This document shows positions 25,550-35,061 of a stretch of 55,949 nucleotides of DNA, one piece after another. The first letter of the stretch is position 1. Every line of letters begins with the position of its first letter. The position numbers and the translations under genes are program-made. The stretch spans positions 1-55,949 of the forward strand of contig JAUXYM010000005.1 of the NCBI GenBank assembly GCA_030694365.1. The letters are read 5' to 3'. Origin of the DNA: Nevskia sp. (lineage in GTDB: Bacteria; Pseudomonadota; Gammaproteobacteria; Nevskiales; Nevskiaceae). Under the pieces are notes generated by a model. The model searched no databases and was not told the origin of the DNA. It was given only the letters and a program-made list of their open reading frames with translations.

Positions 25550-26122
25550 TTACTTCGTTTCGATAACCTTCTTCAGGTTGTCGAGACCGCCGGTGTAGAC
25601 GCCTTCGATGGTCTTCGTCGCGGTCGCGTCGTCGGTGCCCTTGGCCTTGAACTTGCTCGACCAGGTGACGGTGCTGCCGGCGCCTTCAGCGGCGACGGTA
25701 AGCGTCGACGAGTAGTCGCTGACCGGCAGCGGACCTTCGATGATTTCATACGAGAAGGACTTGGCGGCATCGTCCAGCGCCGTCAGCTTTTCCTTGATCG
25801 TGGTCGGGGTTTCGCCGGCCAGCGTCAGCTGACGCACGGCGCCAACGGTGTTGTTGGTGCCTTCGACGATTTCCGACTTGGCGATCGCCGGGTGCCAGGT
25901 GTTCATGCCATTGAAGTCCTTGACCTTGGCCCAGACGGCGTCGGCCGGGGCAGCGATCGAGATCGACTTGCTGACCGACAGTTCGGCACCAGCGGTGGCC
26001 GGCGCAGCTTCAGCAGCCGGGGCGGCTTCGGCCGGAGCGGCTTCCGGAGCCGGGGCTGGCTTGCAGCCAACGGCGAGAACGGAGACCAGCGTGACGGCAG
26101 CAGCGGCGTAAATCGACTTCAT
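25550..26122 (-). CDS. SRPBCC-family lipoprotein
   Basis: A 190-residue exported lipoprotein. Residues 1-19 are a signal peptide with the lipobox LAVGC, so Cys20 would be acylated. An Ala/Pro/Glu-rich linker follows (about 22-50). The rest is a START-like SRPBCC (polyketide cyclase/dehydrase) domain with SKSISIAAPADAVWAKVKDF, FNGMNTWHPAI and FSYEIIEGPLPV. The fold binds hydrophobic ligands. Starting at 26122 keeps the lipobox, and GAGAGGA lies about eight bases upstream. Anchored in the envelope beside a CYP153 cluster it might handle hydrophobic substrates, but that is inference. An in-frame extension upstream into ftsK territory is not real. Confidence 0.87.
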   Translation of the reverse strand: MKSIYAAAAVTLVSVLAVGCKPAPAPEAAPAEAAPAAEAAPATAGAELSVSKSISIAAPADAVWAKVKDFNGMNTWHPAIAKSEIVEGTNNTVGAVRQLTLAGETPTTIKEKLTALDDAAKSFSYEIIEGPLPVSDYSSTLTVAAEGAGSTVTWSSKFKAKGTDDATATKTIEGVYTGGLDNLKKVIETK

Positions 26123-26279
26123 GGAGTGAATCCTCTCGAGAACTTGAGTGTGTACAGATCGGGATGTGGCCCTTGGCGCCTGGCACCGGTCAGTGCCGAT
26201 GCTCGCGCAAGGCGGCGTAATCTGACACAGAGGGCCGCGCCGGGAAAGCGGCGCGGCCCTCTGGCCATCGGGGGACGCT

Positions 26280-28829
26280 TCAGTCGCGGCCGCCAGGCCC
26301 GAGGATTTCGCGATTGCCGCCGGGCCCGGACGGCCCGACGATGCCAGCCGCTTCCATCTGCTCGACCATCCGCGCGGCGCGGTTGTAGCCGATCGACAGA
26401 CGCCGCTGTACCCAGGAAACACTCGCCTTGCGGGTTTCCAGCACGATCGCCACCGCCTTGTCGTAGAGCGGATCGGACTCGGCATCGTTGGCGCTCGGCT
26501 CTGCAGCAGCCCGTTCCTCCGGCTCGCCGTTGAGGATGTCGACGATGTAGTTCGGCTCGCCGACCTGTTTCAGATAGGCGACGACCCTGTGCACCTCGTG
26601 GTCGTCGACGAAGGCACCATGCAGACGCTGGATGCGGCTGGCGCCGATCGGCCGATACAGCATGTCGCCGTGGCCGAGCAGGGTTTCCGCGCCCATCTCG
26701 TCGAGGATGGTCCGCGAGTCGATGCGGCTGGCCACCTGGAACGCGACGCGACTCGGGATGTTGGCCTTGATCAGGCCGGTGATGACATCGACGCTCGGGC
26801 GCTGGGTGGCGACGATCAGATGAATGCCGGCGGCGCGCGCCTTCTGCGCGATGCGGGCGATCAGCTCTTCGACCTTCTTGCCGACCACCATCATCATGTC
26901 GGCGAGCTCGTCGATGACGATGACGATATGCGGCATCGGCTCCAGGCTCGGGCCGAGCACCGGACCGGACAGCTCGGCATCGGCGAACAGATCCGGGATC
27001 GTCGACAGCGGATCGGAAATCGGTTCGCCGGACTCGATCGCGTCGAGCACCTTCTTGTTCAGGCCGGCGAGGTTGCGCACGCCGAGCGCCGACATCAGCC
27101 GGTAGCGGCGTTCCATCTCGGCCACACACCAGCGCAGCGCGTTGGCGGCGTCCTTCATGTCGGTGACCACCGGCGTCAGCAGATGCGGAATGCCCTCATA
27201 GACCGACAGTTCCAGCATCTTCGGATCGATCAGGATCAGGCGCAGCTGATCGGCCGTGGCCTTGAACAGCATCGACAGGATCATCGCGTTGATCGCCACC
27301 GACTTGCCGGAACCGGTGGTGCCGGCGACCAGCAGATGCGGCATCTTCGCCATGTCGACGGCAACCGGATTGCCGGCGATGTCCTTGCCCATGCCCATGG
27401 TCAGCGGCGAGGTGGCGCTGGTGTAGGCATTCGACGCCAGGATCTCGGAGAGCGAAACCATCTCGCGCTTCTGGTTCGGAATCTCCAGACCGACGACACT
27501 TTTGCCCTCGATGACCTCGACGACACGGACCGAGGCCACCGACATCACACGAGCGAGATCGCGCGACAGATTGCTGATCTGCGACCCCTTCACACCCGAA
27601 GCCGGCTGCAGCTCGAAGCGGGTGATCACCGGCCCAGGCATCGCGTCGACAACGGTGCCCTTGACGCCGAAGCTGGCCAGATGGCGTTCGAGTTCGCGCG
27701 ACAGGCGATCGATTTCCTCAGCCGTGTAGCGGCGGCCGCCCGGCTTCGGCGGATCGAGCAGGTACAGCGGCGGCAGCGGCTCGCCGTTGAACACCGGCAC
27801 CGGAATGGCATCCGGCTTGGGCAGCTTCTTCGGCTTCGGCGCGACCATCACCAGCTTCGAGCCGGCCGGTACCTCGACCTCGGCCTCGGTGGCCCAAGGC
27901 GGTGCGGGTTCGGACGGCAGCGCAAACGAGTGGCCAATGAAGGCAGCAGGCGGCGACGGCCCAACCCGGTCATCTGCCCGGTCATCCGCCTGATCGGCGA
28001 TCGACAAGGGTTCGACGGCCGACAGGTCGAGTTCCGGACTGCTCAGCGATGGTTCGAAGCGCGGCTTGCGACGGCGCGGCTCGCGGACCAGCGGCTCGTC
28101 GAGCGCGCCATCGGCCGCAGTGCCGATCACATCGGCAATCTCGTCATTGCTGCGCTGGGCGCGGCGCAATTGACGGCGTTCCCACCAGGCCATCGCCCGG
28201 TTGCCGATGGCATCGAGCACCGCCAGCCACGAAAACACCATCGCCAGCGGCAATGCGGCGACGAACAAGGTCAGTAACAAAAGCGTTGCGCCGACCGGAT
28301 TCAGCACGCTGCGCAAGCCGTTGCCGAGCAGGCTGCCAGCAATGCCGCCGCCGCCCTGCGGCAGCCAGCGACTGGCGTCGCCGCCATACATGGCGGCAAG
28401 CCCCGCCAGGCTCAGCGCCGAAACAAACCAGGCCGCGGCCCGCAAGCCCAAGGGCAGATGCATCGGCGAATCGAAGCCGCGGAAGGCGCGCAAACCCAGC
28501 CACAACACGGCCCAGGGCGACAGGAATGCGACATAGCCGACACAGCTCAGCAAACCATTGGCGAGCCAAGCACCGGCGGCACCGGCGAGGTTGCGGGTTT
28601 GATGGCCGACACCGGAGGAGGACCAGCCCGGATCGTCCGGATGGAAGCTCAGCAGCGCGGCCAGCAAGAACACCGCAACGCCAACGCAGATCAGCAACAC
28701 CGCCTCATTCGGCAGGCGTTCGATCCAGGTGGCGTCAGCGGCGGGCACCGTCGAACCACCCTTCCGCGTCAAAGGTTGCGCGGCTTGTTTCTTGCTACCA
28801 AAGCGGAAGAGGCGGGCGATAGAAGGCAC
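26280..28829 (-). CDS. ftsK: DNA translocase FtsK
   Basis: A protein of about 849 residues that couples division to chromosome segregation by pumping DNA toward dif. The N-terminal domain has four membrane helices. A short Pro/Glu-rich linker follows, then the RecA-like motor with Walker A ([16 protein letters not shown]) and Walker B ([11 protein letters not shown]), and the C-terminal gamma winged helix ([21 protein letters not shown]... to GNREIL) that reads KOPS and activates XerD. The start is ambiguous. GTG at 28829 is preferred because upstream in-frame codons (ATG at 28934, TTG at 28949) use rare codons and cover a likely -10 box. It is normally next to lolA. Confidence 0.93.
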   Translation of the reverse strand: MPSIARLFRFGSKKQAAQPLTRKGGSTVPAADATWIERLPNEAVLLICVGVAVFLLAALLSFHPDDPGWSSSGVGHQTRNLAGAAGAWLANGLLSCVGYVAFLSPWAVLWLGLRAFRGFDSPMHLPLGLRAAAWFVSALSLAGLAAMYGGDASRWLPQGGGGIAGSLLGNGLRSVLNPVGATLLLLTLFVAALPLAMVFSWLAVLDAIGNRAMAWWERRQLRRAQRSNDEIADVIGTAADGALDEPLVREPRRRKPRFEPSLSSPELDLSAVEPLSIADQADDRADDRVGPSPPAAFIGHSFALPSEPAPPWATEAEVEVPAGSKLVMVAPKPKKLPKPDAIPVPVFNGEPLPPLYLLDPPKPGGRRYTAEEIDRLSRELERHLASFGVKGTVVDAMPGPVITRFELQPASGVKGSQISNLSRDLARVMSVASVRVVEVIEGKSVVGLEIPNQKREMVSLSEILASNAYTSATSPLTMGMGKDIAGNPVAVDMAKMPHLLVAGTTGSGKSVAINAMILSMLFKATADQLRLILIDPKMLELSVYEGIPHLLTPVVTDMKDAANALRWCVAEMERRYRLMSALGVRNLAGLNKKVLDAIESGEPISDPLSTIPDLFADAELSGPVLGPSLEPMPHIVIVIDELADMMMVVGKKVEELIARIAQKARAAGIHLIVATQRPSVDVITGLIKANIPSRVAFQVASRIDSRTILDEMGAETLLGHGDMLYRPIGASRIQRLHGAFVDDHEVHRVVAYLKQVGEPNYIVDILNGEPEERAAAEPSANDAESDPLYDKAVAIVLETRKASVSWVQRRLSIGYNRAARMVEQMEAAGIVGPSGPGGNREILGPGGRD

Positions 28830-28855
28830 GGTGAACGGGCGTCGGGAATGGCCGG

Positions 28856-28861
28856 AGTATA
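28856..28861 (-). promoter_or_regulatory. Candidate -10 box for ftsK
   Basis: Read on the minus strand this is TATACT preceded by TGA, a fair -10 match about 27 bases before the GTG at 28829. The -35 region is poor. It supports the shorter ftsK start. Confidence 0.3.
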
Positions 28862-28983
28862 TCAGCCGACCTTCGGTAGTCCGGTTACCGGACAGGCCCA
28901 GGATAGGCCTTGAAATCGCGCCGGTCAGCGTCATGTTTCTGTCAGACAAGAACTGCCAAGAACTGGAATTCGGAGGGTTTGCG

Positions 28984-29316
28984 ATGACTATGGAAGTGCG
29001 TCATTTCGTGCTGGCCCCGGACGGTGCAATCCGTGAATTTTCCCCGGCCGAAGCTGCGTTGATCGCGGCTGGCTCCAACAAACTGCCTGAGTTTGCCGAG
29101 CGTCGTGTGCGTTATCTGCAGGTGTCCTGGGATGACGAAGCCGCTGCCGAAATGAAGATCCAGACGGCCGGCGCGGCGATCAAGTTCGATGCCGACGGCC
29201 GCCTCGCTGAAGCGGCTCCGCCGTCCGACGCGGAAAAGATTTCCCGCTTCGAGCACGACACCTGCGTGCAATGGGCGTTGCGCGGGGCCGAGGTTGCGGT
29301 ACTGACGTTTCACTGA
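28984..29316 (+). CDS. Conserved-looking small protein of unknown function
   Basis: A 110-residue soluble protein with no signal peptide, membrane segment or motif that I recognise. It is preceded by a strong ribosome-binding site (GGAGG about eight bases before the ATG), and its codon use matches its neighbours, so it is probably real. It begins [14 protein letters not shown] and is mixed alpha/beta in character with a C-terminal Cys and His ([20 protein letters not shown]). It is divergent from ftsK and 49 bases upstream of the FemAB/GNAT-like gene, with which it may be co-transcribed. Confidence 0.7.
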   Translation: MTMEVRHFVLAPDGAIREFSPAEAALIAAGSNKLPEFAERRVRYLQVSWDDEAAAEMKIQTAGAAIKFDADGRLAEAAPPSDAEKISRFEHDTCVQWALRGAEVAVLTFH

Positions 29317-29365
29317 GGCCGGCCGCCCTCCTCACACCGGACGTTCCGGAACCCGCAACGACGCG

Positions 29366-30541
29366 ATGCGCGTCCGCCATCTCGACCGCATCGCGTCGCT
29401 GCCAGCCGAGCAGTGGAACGCGCTGTTTCCGGCCGCCTACCCGTTCACCCGTCATGCCTTCCTGAGTGCTCTGGAGGAGCACGGCTGCGTCAGTCCGGAA
29501 CTCGGCTGGTCGCCCTGCCATGTGGTGCTCAGCGATGAACTGGGCCTTATCGCCGTTGCACCGCTGTACGCGAAAGGCCATTCCTACGGCGAGTTCGTGT
29601 TCGATTTCGCCTGGGCCGATGCCAGCCGCCGCATCGGCCGGCCGTACTACCCGAAGCTGATCAACGCGATTCCGTTCACGCCCTGCAGCGGGCCGCGACT
29701 CGGCGCCCGCGATGAGGCCGCGCGGCTCCTGATCGCCGGTCGACTGCCCGACATCGCCCGCGCCGCCGGACTGTCTGGCTGCCACGCTTTGTTCGTCGAC
29801 GATGCCGATTTCGCGGCTTACCAGAACGCCGGCCTGGTCGAACGCAACGACGTGCAGTTCCACTGGTTCAACCAAGGGCCGAATGGTGCCTACCGCGATT
29901 TCACCGATTTCGTGTCGACCTTCACCAGCGACAAGCGCAAGAAGATCCTCCGCGAACGCCGACGGGTTGCCGAAGCCGGCATCCGCTTCGAGATCCGCGC
30001 CGGTCATGAGTTGAGCGAAGCTGAATGGACGCGGGTCTATGCGCTGTACGCCAGCACTTACGCCGAGCGCGGCCAGGCACCTTATCTGACCCCGGAATTC
30101 TTTCTCGACTACGGACGCCAGCAAGACACGCCGGTTAGACTCGTTCTGGCTTACGAGGACTCGGCAATGGTGGCAGTCGCGATCACGCTGCGCGGTGGCG
30201 ATACGCTCTACGGGCGTCACTGGGGCGCGGCCGATCGCTATCACAGCCTGCATTTCGAGACCTGCTACTACCAGGGTATCGACTACTGCATCCGCGAAGG
30301 CCTGCAGCATTTCGATGCCGGTGCCCAGGGCGAGCACAAGCTGGCGCGCGGCTTCACGCCGCAGATCACCCGCTCCGCGCACTGGCTCGCCGAGCCAAGG
30401 CTGTTCGATGCAGTCAGCGATCATCTCGAACGCGAGCGCGCTTACGTCGAACAGCGTGAAGCGCTGCTCGACGAGCACACGCCCTACAAGCGCATCGTCG
30501 ACCCAACTGGGGCGGCCAAGATGGATAACCGGGATGGATAA
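29366..30541 (+). CDS. FemAB/GNAT-like protein (DUF482 family)
   Basis: A 391-residue protein of the family annotated as GNAT or peptidoglycan biosynthesis/recognition protein (DUF482). The C-terminal half carries the acyltransferase fold with KRKKILRERRRVAEAGI, the TYAERGQAPYLTPEFF region and LHFETCYYQGIDYCIREGL. Related proteins are common in proteobacteria next to aat and bpt, but no reaction is established. Use of an aminoacyl-tRNA, as in FemAB, is possible given the neighbours, though speculative. Its stop overlaps the start of aat by eight bases. Confidence 0.85.
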   Translation: MRVRHLDRIASLPAEQWNALFPAAYPFTRHAFLSALEEHGCVSPELGWSPCHVVLSDELGLIAVAPLYAKGHSYGEFVFDFAWADASRRIGRPYYPKLINAIPFTPCSGPRLGARDEAARLLIAGRLPDIARAAGLSGCHALFVDDADFAAYQNAGLVERNDVQFHWFNQGPNGAYRDFTDFVSTFTSDKRKKILRERRRVAEAGIRFEIRAGHELSEAEWTRVYALYASTYAERGQAPYLTPEFFLDYGRQQDTPVRLVLAYEDSAMVAVAITLRGGDTLYGRHWGAADRYHSLHFETCYYQGIDYCIREGLQHFDAGAQGEHKLARGFTPQITRSAHWLAEPRLFDAVSDHLERERAYVEQREALLDEHTPYKRIVDPTGAAKMDNRDG

Positions 30542-31286
30542 CCCGGTCCGCCTGCACTGGCTGGACCCGCGTGACCCGAACCAGCCTTTCCCGCCGCCCA
30601 ATCGCGCGATGCGCGACCCCAACGGCCTGTTGGCGATCGGTGGTGATCTGTCCGTCGACCGCCTGCTGCGCGCTTACTCCGGCGGCATCTTCCCCTGGTA
30701 CAACCCGAACGAGCCGATCCTCTGGTGGTGCCCGGACCCGCGCGCGGTGCTGGTACCGGACCAGTTCCACATCTCGCATTCGCTGGAAAAGCGCATCCGC
30801 AAGCCGGACTACGCGGTGACCCTCGATCGCGCCTTCGGCGAAGTGCTCGACGGCTGCACCGGTTCGCGACGCGGCAGCCACGGCACCTGGCTCGGAGCCG
30901 ACATGAAGCGCGCCTATCTGGAATTGCGCGAAGCCGGACATGCGCATTCGGCCGAAGTCTGGCGCGACGGCCGTCTGGTCGGCGGTTTGTATGGCGTCGC
31001 GCTTGGCCAGGTGTTCTTCGGCGAATCGATGTTCAGCACCGAAACCGATTGCTCGAAGCTGGCGCTGTACTGGCTATGCCAGCAACTGAAAGCCTGGTCG
31101 TTCGAGCTGATCGACTGCCAGATCGCGTCCCAGCATCTGCGCACCCTGGGTGCGGTCGAGATTTCCCGCGAGCGTTTTCTGTCGCGGCTGCGCGTTGCGC
31201 TGCAGTCTCCGTCACGCGTCGGCCTATGGCGTTACGACATCGAGGTGCCGGACGCGCAGCAGCACTTTTCCGGGCTGCTGGCATGA
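30534..31286 (+). CDS. aat: Leucyl/phenylalanyl-tRNA-protein transferase Aat
   Basis: A 250-residue enzyme that adds Leu or Phe to proteins starting with Lys or Arg, marking them for ClpS-ClpAP. Family motifs are FPPPNRAMRDPNGLLAIGGDLS, LLRAYSGGIFPWY, ILWWCPDPRAVL, GSHGTWLG, and FFGESMFSTETDCSKLAL, which is the aminoacyl-tRNA and protein-binding core. The ATG at 30534 gives the standard N-terminus; a longer in-frame reading from 30195 lies inside the preceding gene. bpt, infA, clpA and clpS are all within 5 kb. Confidence 0.96.
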   Translation: MDNPVRLHWLDPRDPNQPFPPPNRAMRDPNGLLAIGGDLSVDRLLRAYSGGIFPWYNPNEPILWWCPDPRAVLVPDQFHISHSLEKRIRKPDYAVTLDRAFGEVLDGCTGSRRGSHGTWLGADMKRAYLELREAGHAHSAEVWRDGRLVGGLYGVALGQVFFGESMFSTETDCSKLALYWLCQQLKAWSFELIDCQIASQHLRTLGAVEISRERFLSRLRVALQSPSRVGLWRYDIEVPDAQQHFSGLLA

Positions 31287-31323
31287 GCCTCTGGCGCGCA
31301 CCGTTCTTGCATCGGTTTTCGCC

Positions 31324-32043
31324 ATGACCATGCAAAGCCTCCGCCTGCTGATGGGCAGTGCGCATGCCTGCGGCTACCTGCCGGAGCGCCATGCACGCAG
31401 CGCCTTCGTCGATCCGGCTTTTCCGCTGGAACCGGGGCTGTACGGCGCGCTGCTCGATCAGGGCTTCCGGCGCAGCGGCGACTACGCCTACCGGCCGATG
31501 TGCCTGAACTGCCGCGCCTGCCAGTCGGCGCGCATCGTGGTCGGCGAGTTCGTGCCGGATCGCGCCCAGCGGCGTTGCTGGAAGCGCAACGCTGACTTGG
31601 TGCTGTCGATCAAGACGACGCTGAACGACGAGCATTACGGGCTTTATCGCCGCTATCTCGCCGCCCGCCATCGCGATGGCGGCATGGACCCGGACGATGC
31701 CAAGGCCTTCGAGGAATTCCTCGCCTGCGGCTGGGGTGCGACCGAGTTCTGGGAGTTACGTGCGGGCGATCAGCCGGACAGCCCGCTGATGGCAGTGTCG
31801 GTGGTCGATCGGGTGCCGCGCGGGCTGTCAGCCGTCTACACCTTCTTCGAGCCGGAAGCATCGACTCGCAGCCTGGGCACCTACGCGATCCTCAGTCAGA
31901 TCGAACAGGCCCAGGCCCAGCGATTGCCCTATGTCTATCTGGGCTACTGGGTGCCCGACAGCGCCAAGATGGATTACAAGAAACGCTTTCATCCGCTGGA
32001 AGTGCTGCGCAACGGAAGCTGGCAGGATCTGGTTGACATTTGA
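31324..32043 (+). CDS. bpt: Aspartate/glutamate leucyltransferase Bpt
   Basis: A 239-residue transferase of the arginyltransferase (ATE) family that, in bacteria, attaches Leu to N-terminal Asp or Glu. The N-terminal cysteine cluster is visible: CGYLP and then [16 protein letters not shown]. The C-terminal GNAT-like part has [20 protein letters not shown] and [14 protein letters not shown], which are family hallmarks. The ATG at 31324 fits the usual N-terminus. Together with aat, clpS and clpA it supplies the N-degron pathway. Confidence 0.95.
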   Translation: MTMQSLRLLMGSAHACGYLPERHARSAFVDPAFPLEPGLYGALLDQGFRRSGDYAYRPMCLNCRACQSARIVVGEFVPDRAQRRCWKRNADLVLSIKTTLNDEHYGLYRRYLAARHRDGGMDPDDAKAFEEFLACGWGATEFWELRAGDQPDSPLMAVSVVDRVPRGLSAVYTFFEPEASTRSLGTYAILSQIEQAQAQRLPYVYLGYWVPDSAKMDYKKRFHPLEVLRNGSWQDLVDI

Positions 32044-32107
32044 GGCAGGAATTGCCAGCCCGGGTTCGTTCCCGGATAATCCCGCCTCCTCAAACTCCGT
32101 GGCCCTA

Positions 32108-32326
32108 ATGGCAAAAGAAGATCACATCGAAATGCCCGGCATCGTCGCCGAAACGCTTCCGAATACGACGTTCCGGGTCAAACTCGAAAACGGCCATATC
32201 GTCACCGCCCATATTTCCGGGCGCATGCGCAAGAACTACATCCGCATCCTGACCGGCGACAAGGTCACCGTGCAGTTGACGCCTTACGACCTGACCAAGG
32301 GCCGGATCACGTTCCGCGACAAATAA
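32108..32326 (+). CDS. infA: Translation initiation factor IF-1
   Basis: A 72-residue single OB-fold factor that binds the ribosomal A site during initiation. The sequence [20 protein letters not shown] starts it and [19 protein letters not shown] continues it; both are typical of gammaproteobacterial IF-1, as is the exact length of 72. It lies 64 bases after bpt and is followed by a strong terminator. Confidence 0.98.
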   Translation: MAKEDHIEMPGIVAETLPNTTFRVKLENGHIVTAHISGRMRKNYIRILTGDKVTVQLTPYDLTKGRITFRDK

Positions 32327-32328
32327 AG

Positions 32329-32436
32329 CAGTGGCTCGTGGTCAGTGTTTAGTGGTTCGTTAGGAGCAAGAAAAAAGCCCGCCGAAGCGGGCTTTTTTGT
32401 CGTGACTAGCAACTAGTCACTGACCACGAGCCACTG
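32329..32436. repeat. Palindromic heptamer-type repeat enclosing the infA terminator
   Basis: The 19-base arms CAGTGGCTCGTGGTCAGTG (32329-32347) and its perfect complement (32418-32436) enclose the infA/clpA terminator. The arms are built from GTGGTCAGTG-like units also seen between gspE and gspF (40196-40295). The right arm overlaps the clpA stop region. Confidence 0.75.
32371..32399. terminator. Bidirectional terminator between infA and clpA
   Basis: The stem AAAAAAGCCCGC / GCGGGCTTTTTT with loop CGAA has T-runs in both directions, so it would stop transcription of infA on the plus strand and clpA on the minus strand. Confidence 0.9.
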
Positions 32437-32438
32437 TT

Positions 32439-34727
32439 TCACGCCGGCTCGACCGCCACCACCGACTTCTCCTTGGCTTCGATATCGAAGCCGATCTTGT
32501 CGTCGTCGGTGACCTTGACGGTGACCCGGCCACCATGGGCCAGCTTGCCGAACAGCAGTTCCTCGGCGAGCGGACGCTTGATGCTTTCCTGGATCGTCCG
32601 CGCCATCGGACGGGCACCCATCTTGACGTCGTAGCCGTGCTCGCACAGCCAGTCGCGGGCTTCCTGCTCGACATCCATGGTCACGTGCTTGGCCGCCAGC
32701 TGTTCCTCGAGTTGCATCAGGAACTTGTCGACCACGCGGGCGATCTCGCGCTTGCCCAGCGGCGCGAACGGGATGATCGCGTCGAGACGGTTGCGGAACT
32801 CCGGCGAGAAGCCGCGGCGGATCACTTCCAGCGCATCGGTCGAATGATTCGCTTCGGTGAAACCGATACCGCGCCGCGACGATTCCTCGGCACCGGCATT
32901 GGTCGTCATCACCAGGATCACGTTGCGGAAATCCGCTGCGCGGCCGTTGTTGTCGGTCAAGGTACCGTGATCCATGACCTGCAGCAGCAGGTTGAACACG
33001 TCCGGATGCGCCTTCTCGATTTCATCGAGCAGCACCACCGCATGCGGATGCTTGATCACTGCTTCAGTCAGCAAGCCGCCCTGATCGAAACCGACATAGC
33101 CCGGAGGCGCACAGATCAGGCGCGCCACGGTATGCCGCTCCATGTACTCGGACATGTCGAAGCGGATCAGTTCGATGCCCAACTGGCTGGCGAGCTGGCG
33201 AGTGACCTCGGTCTTGCCGACACCGGTTGGCCCTGCGAGCAGGAAATTGCCGATCGGCTTGTCCGGATTGCCAAGGCCCGAGCGCGCCAGCTTGATGCAC
33301 GAGGCCAGGGTTTCGACGGCATTGTCCTGGCCGAAGATCACCAGCTTCAGATCGCGCTCGATGGTCGCCAGGCGGTCCTTGTCGTTCGACGACACGCTCT
33401 TCGGCGGAATCCGCGCGATCTTGGCAACGGTTTCCTCGATGTCACGAACCTGCACGGTCTTGCGGCGCTTGGCCTCGGGCAGCAGGCGCAGACGGGCAGC
33501 GGCTTCGTCGATGACGTCGATCGCCTTGTCCGGCAGGTGGCGATCGGTGATGTGCTTGGCCGCCAGTTCGACGGCGCTGCGGATCGCACCGCTGGTGAAA
33601 TGCACCTGGTGGTGTTCTTCGAAGCGGGCGCGCAGGCCTTCGAGAATCTGGATGGTTTCCGGCACGCTCGGTTCCGGCACGTCGACCTTCTGGAAGCGCC
33701 GCGACAGTGCGCGGTCCTTCTCGAAGATGCCGCGATATTCCTGGTAGGTGGTCGAGCCGATGCAGCGCAGTTCGCCGCTGGCCAGCATCGGCTTGAGCAG
33801 GTTCGACGCGTCCATCACGCCGCCGGACGCTGCGCCAGCGCCGATGATCATGTGGATTTCGTCGATGAACAGGATCGCCCCCGGAGTGCGCGTCAGTTCC
33901 GAGATCACGCTCTTGAAGCGCTTCTCGAAATCGCCGCGGTACTTGGTGCCGGCGATCAGCGAGCCGAGATCGAGACTGAAGACGATGCCGTCCCTGAGCA
34001 GTTCCGGCACCCGGTTCTCGGTGATCAGCCAGGCCAGGCCTTCGGCGATCGCGGTCTTGCCGACGCCGGCTTCACCGACCAGCAAAGGATTGTTCTTACG
34101 CCGGCGGCAGAGCGTCTGCATCACCCGCTCCATCTCGTGGGCGCGGCCGATCAGCGGATCAATCAGCCCGCGCATGGCGCGCTGGTTGAGGTTGACGGCG
34201 AACTGCTCGAGCGCGGATTTGCCGCCGCTCTTGCCGGAGTCGTCCTTGTCCTCGTTGTCGTTCTGCTGTTCCTGCGGCGCTGCCGGCTGGTTGTTCTTGG
34301 CGATCCCGTGGCTGATGTAGTTGACGACATCGAGGCGGGTCACGCCCTGTTCATTGAGCAGGTAGACCGCGTGGGTGTCCTTCTCGGCAAACAGCGCCAC
34401 CAGCACGTTCAGCGTGGAAACACGCTTCTTGCCGGACGCCTGCACGTGATAGATCGCCCGCTGCAGCACACGCTGGAAGGACAGCGTCGGCTGTACTTCC
34501 TGGTTGCCGCCGGCGTCCTTGTTCGAGTGGATGTTCTGGGTGATGTACTCACGCAGGCCGGTTTCGAGCTTGTCGAGATCGCCACCGCTGGCGGTCAGCA
34601 CTTCGCTGACGTTGGAGTCTGACAACAGCGCCAACAGCAGGTGTTCGACGGTCAGCAACTCATGACCGTCACTACGCGCCGCTAAGAACGCGGCATCGAG
34701 AGCTTTCTGCAGTTCATCGCTGAGCAT
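32439..34727 (-). CDS. clpA: ATP-dependent Clp protease ATP-binding subunit ClpA
   Basis: A 762-residue AAA+ unfoldase that feeds substrates to ClpP. It has the double N-terminal Clp repeat (1-145), a first AAA module with Walker A GEAGVGKTAIAEG and Walker B ILFIDEIH, and a second with GPTGVGKTEVTRQLA and VVLLDEIEKAH. The GIGF loop (RRGIGFTEAN) is the ClpP-docking tripeptide region. An Asn/Glu/Gly-rich linker after residue 145 precedes the first AAA domain. Length matches E. coli ClpA (758). The adaptor clpS is upstream on the same strand. Confidence 0.97.
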   Translation of the reverse strand: MLSDELQKALDAAFLAARSDGHELLTVEHLLLALLSDSNVSEVLTASGGDLDKLETGLREYITQNIHSNKDAGGNQEVQPTLSFQRVLQRAIYHVQASGKKRVSTLNVLVALFAEKDTHAVYLLNEQGVTRLDVVNYISHGIAKNNQPAAPQEQQNDNEDKDDSGKSGGKSALEQFAVNLNQRAMRGLIDPLIGRAHEMERVMQTLCRRRKNNPLLVGEAGVGKTAIAEGLAWLITENRVPELLRDGIVFSLDLGSLIAGTKYRGDFEKRFKSVISELTRTPGAILFIDEIHMIIGAGAASGGVMDASNLLKPMLASGELRCIGSTTYQEYRGIFEKDRALSRRFQKVDVPEPSVPETIQILEGLRARFEEHHQVHFTSGAIRSAVELAAKHITDRHLPDKAIDVIDEAAARLRLLPEAKRRKTVQVRDIEETVAKIARIPPKSVSSNDKDRLATIERDLKLVIFGQDNAVETLASCIKLARSGLGNPDKPIGNFLLAGPTGVGKTEVTRQLASQLGIELIRFDMSEYMERHTVARLICAPPGYVGFDQGGLLTEAVIKHPHAVVLLDEIEKAHPDVFNLLLQVMDHGTLTDNNGRAADFRNVILVMTTNAGAEESSRRGIGFTEANHSTDALEVIRRGFSPEFRNRLDAIIPFAPLGKREIARVVDKFLMQLEEQLAAKHVTMDVEQEARDWLCEHGYDVKMGARPMARTIQESIKRPLAEELLFGKLAHGGRVTVKVTDDDKIGFDIEAKEKSVVAVEPA

Positions 34728-35061
34728 GGTCGCTTCCTGAACAGGTGATGTCGGTACGTTGGGGCGGTGATGGAGGCTTTTCCAGCCCCATCATGCAATG
34801 TCGTCAACCGAAATAGGAGTAAGCAAAAGGCACACCACTTCGAGACTGGTCAGAGCGGGGCAGCGCTGCCCCGAGATTCCGCCGGCAAGCGGTATCGATC
34901 ATGACCACGAACGTTGCGGGCCATTCGCATCGACTTGCCGCGGAGCGACCTGTAGAGCTGACTCCCTGACAGTAGCGAACCGGCCGGGGGTGTCGGTGAC
35001 AGGAAACCGGCACCGCAGCAGTGTCAGAAAGGCGACTGCTGCACAACCGGCTCAGCCCGAC
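34728..35061. other. Non-coding gap between clpS and clpA
   Basis: A 334-base stretch with no gene that I can support. It contains an 18-base perfect palindrome CGGGGCAGCGCTGCCCCG (34856-34873) without a T-run. clpA needs its own promoter here or read-through from clpS. I looked for a tRNA and found none. Confidence 0.6.

Noticed and set aside
25502..26533. Plus-strand frame downstream of the promoter at 25465
   Set aside because: It covers the antisense of the SRPBCC gene and runs into ftsK; the protein is low-complexity Arg/Gly-rich and not gene-like.
26589..28277. 562-codon plus-strand frame opposite ftsK
   Set aside because: Composition is typical of an antisense shadow, and ftsK on the minus strand has all motor motifs.
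32535..34622. 695-codon plus-strand frame opposite clpA
   Set aside because: Antisense shadow; clpA is complete on the minus strand.
34728..35061. tRNA gene near clpA, as in E. coli
   Set aside because: No cloverleaf or TTCGA-type T-loop pattern was found in the gap.
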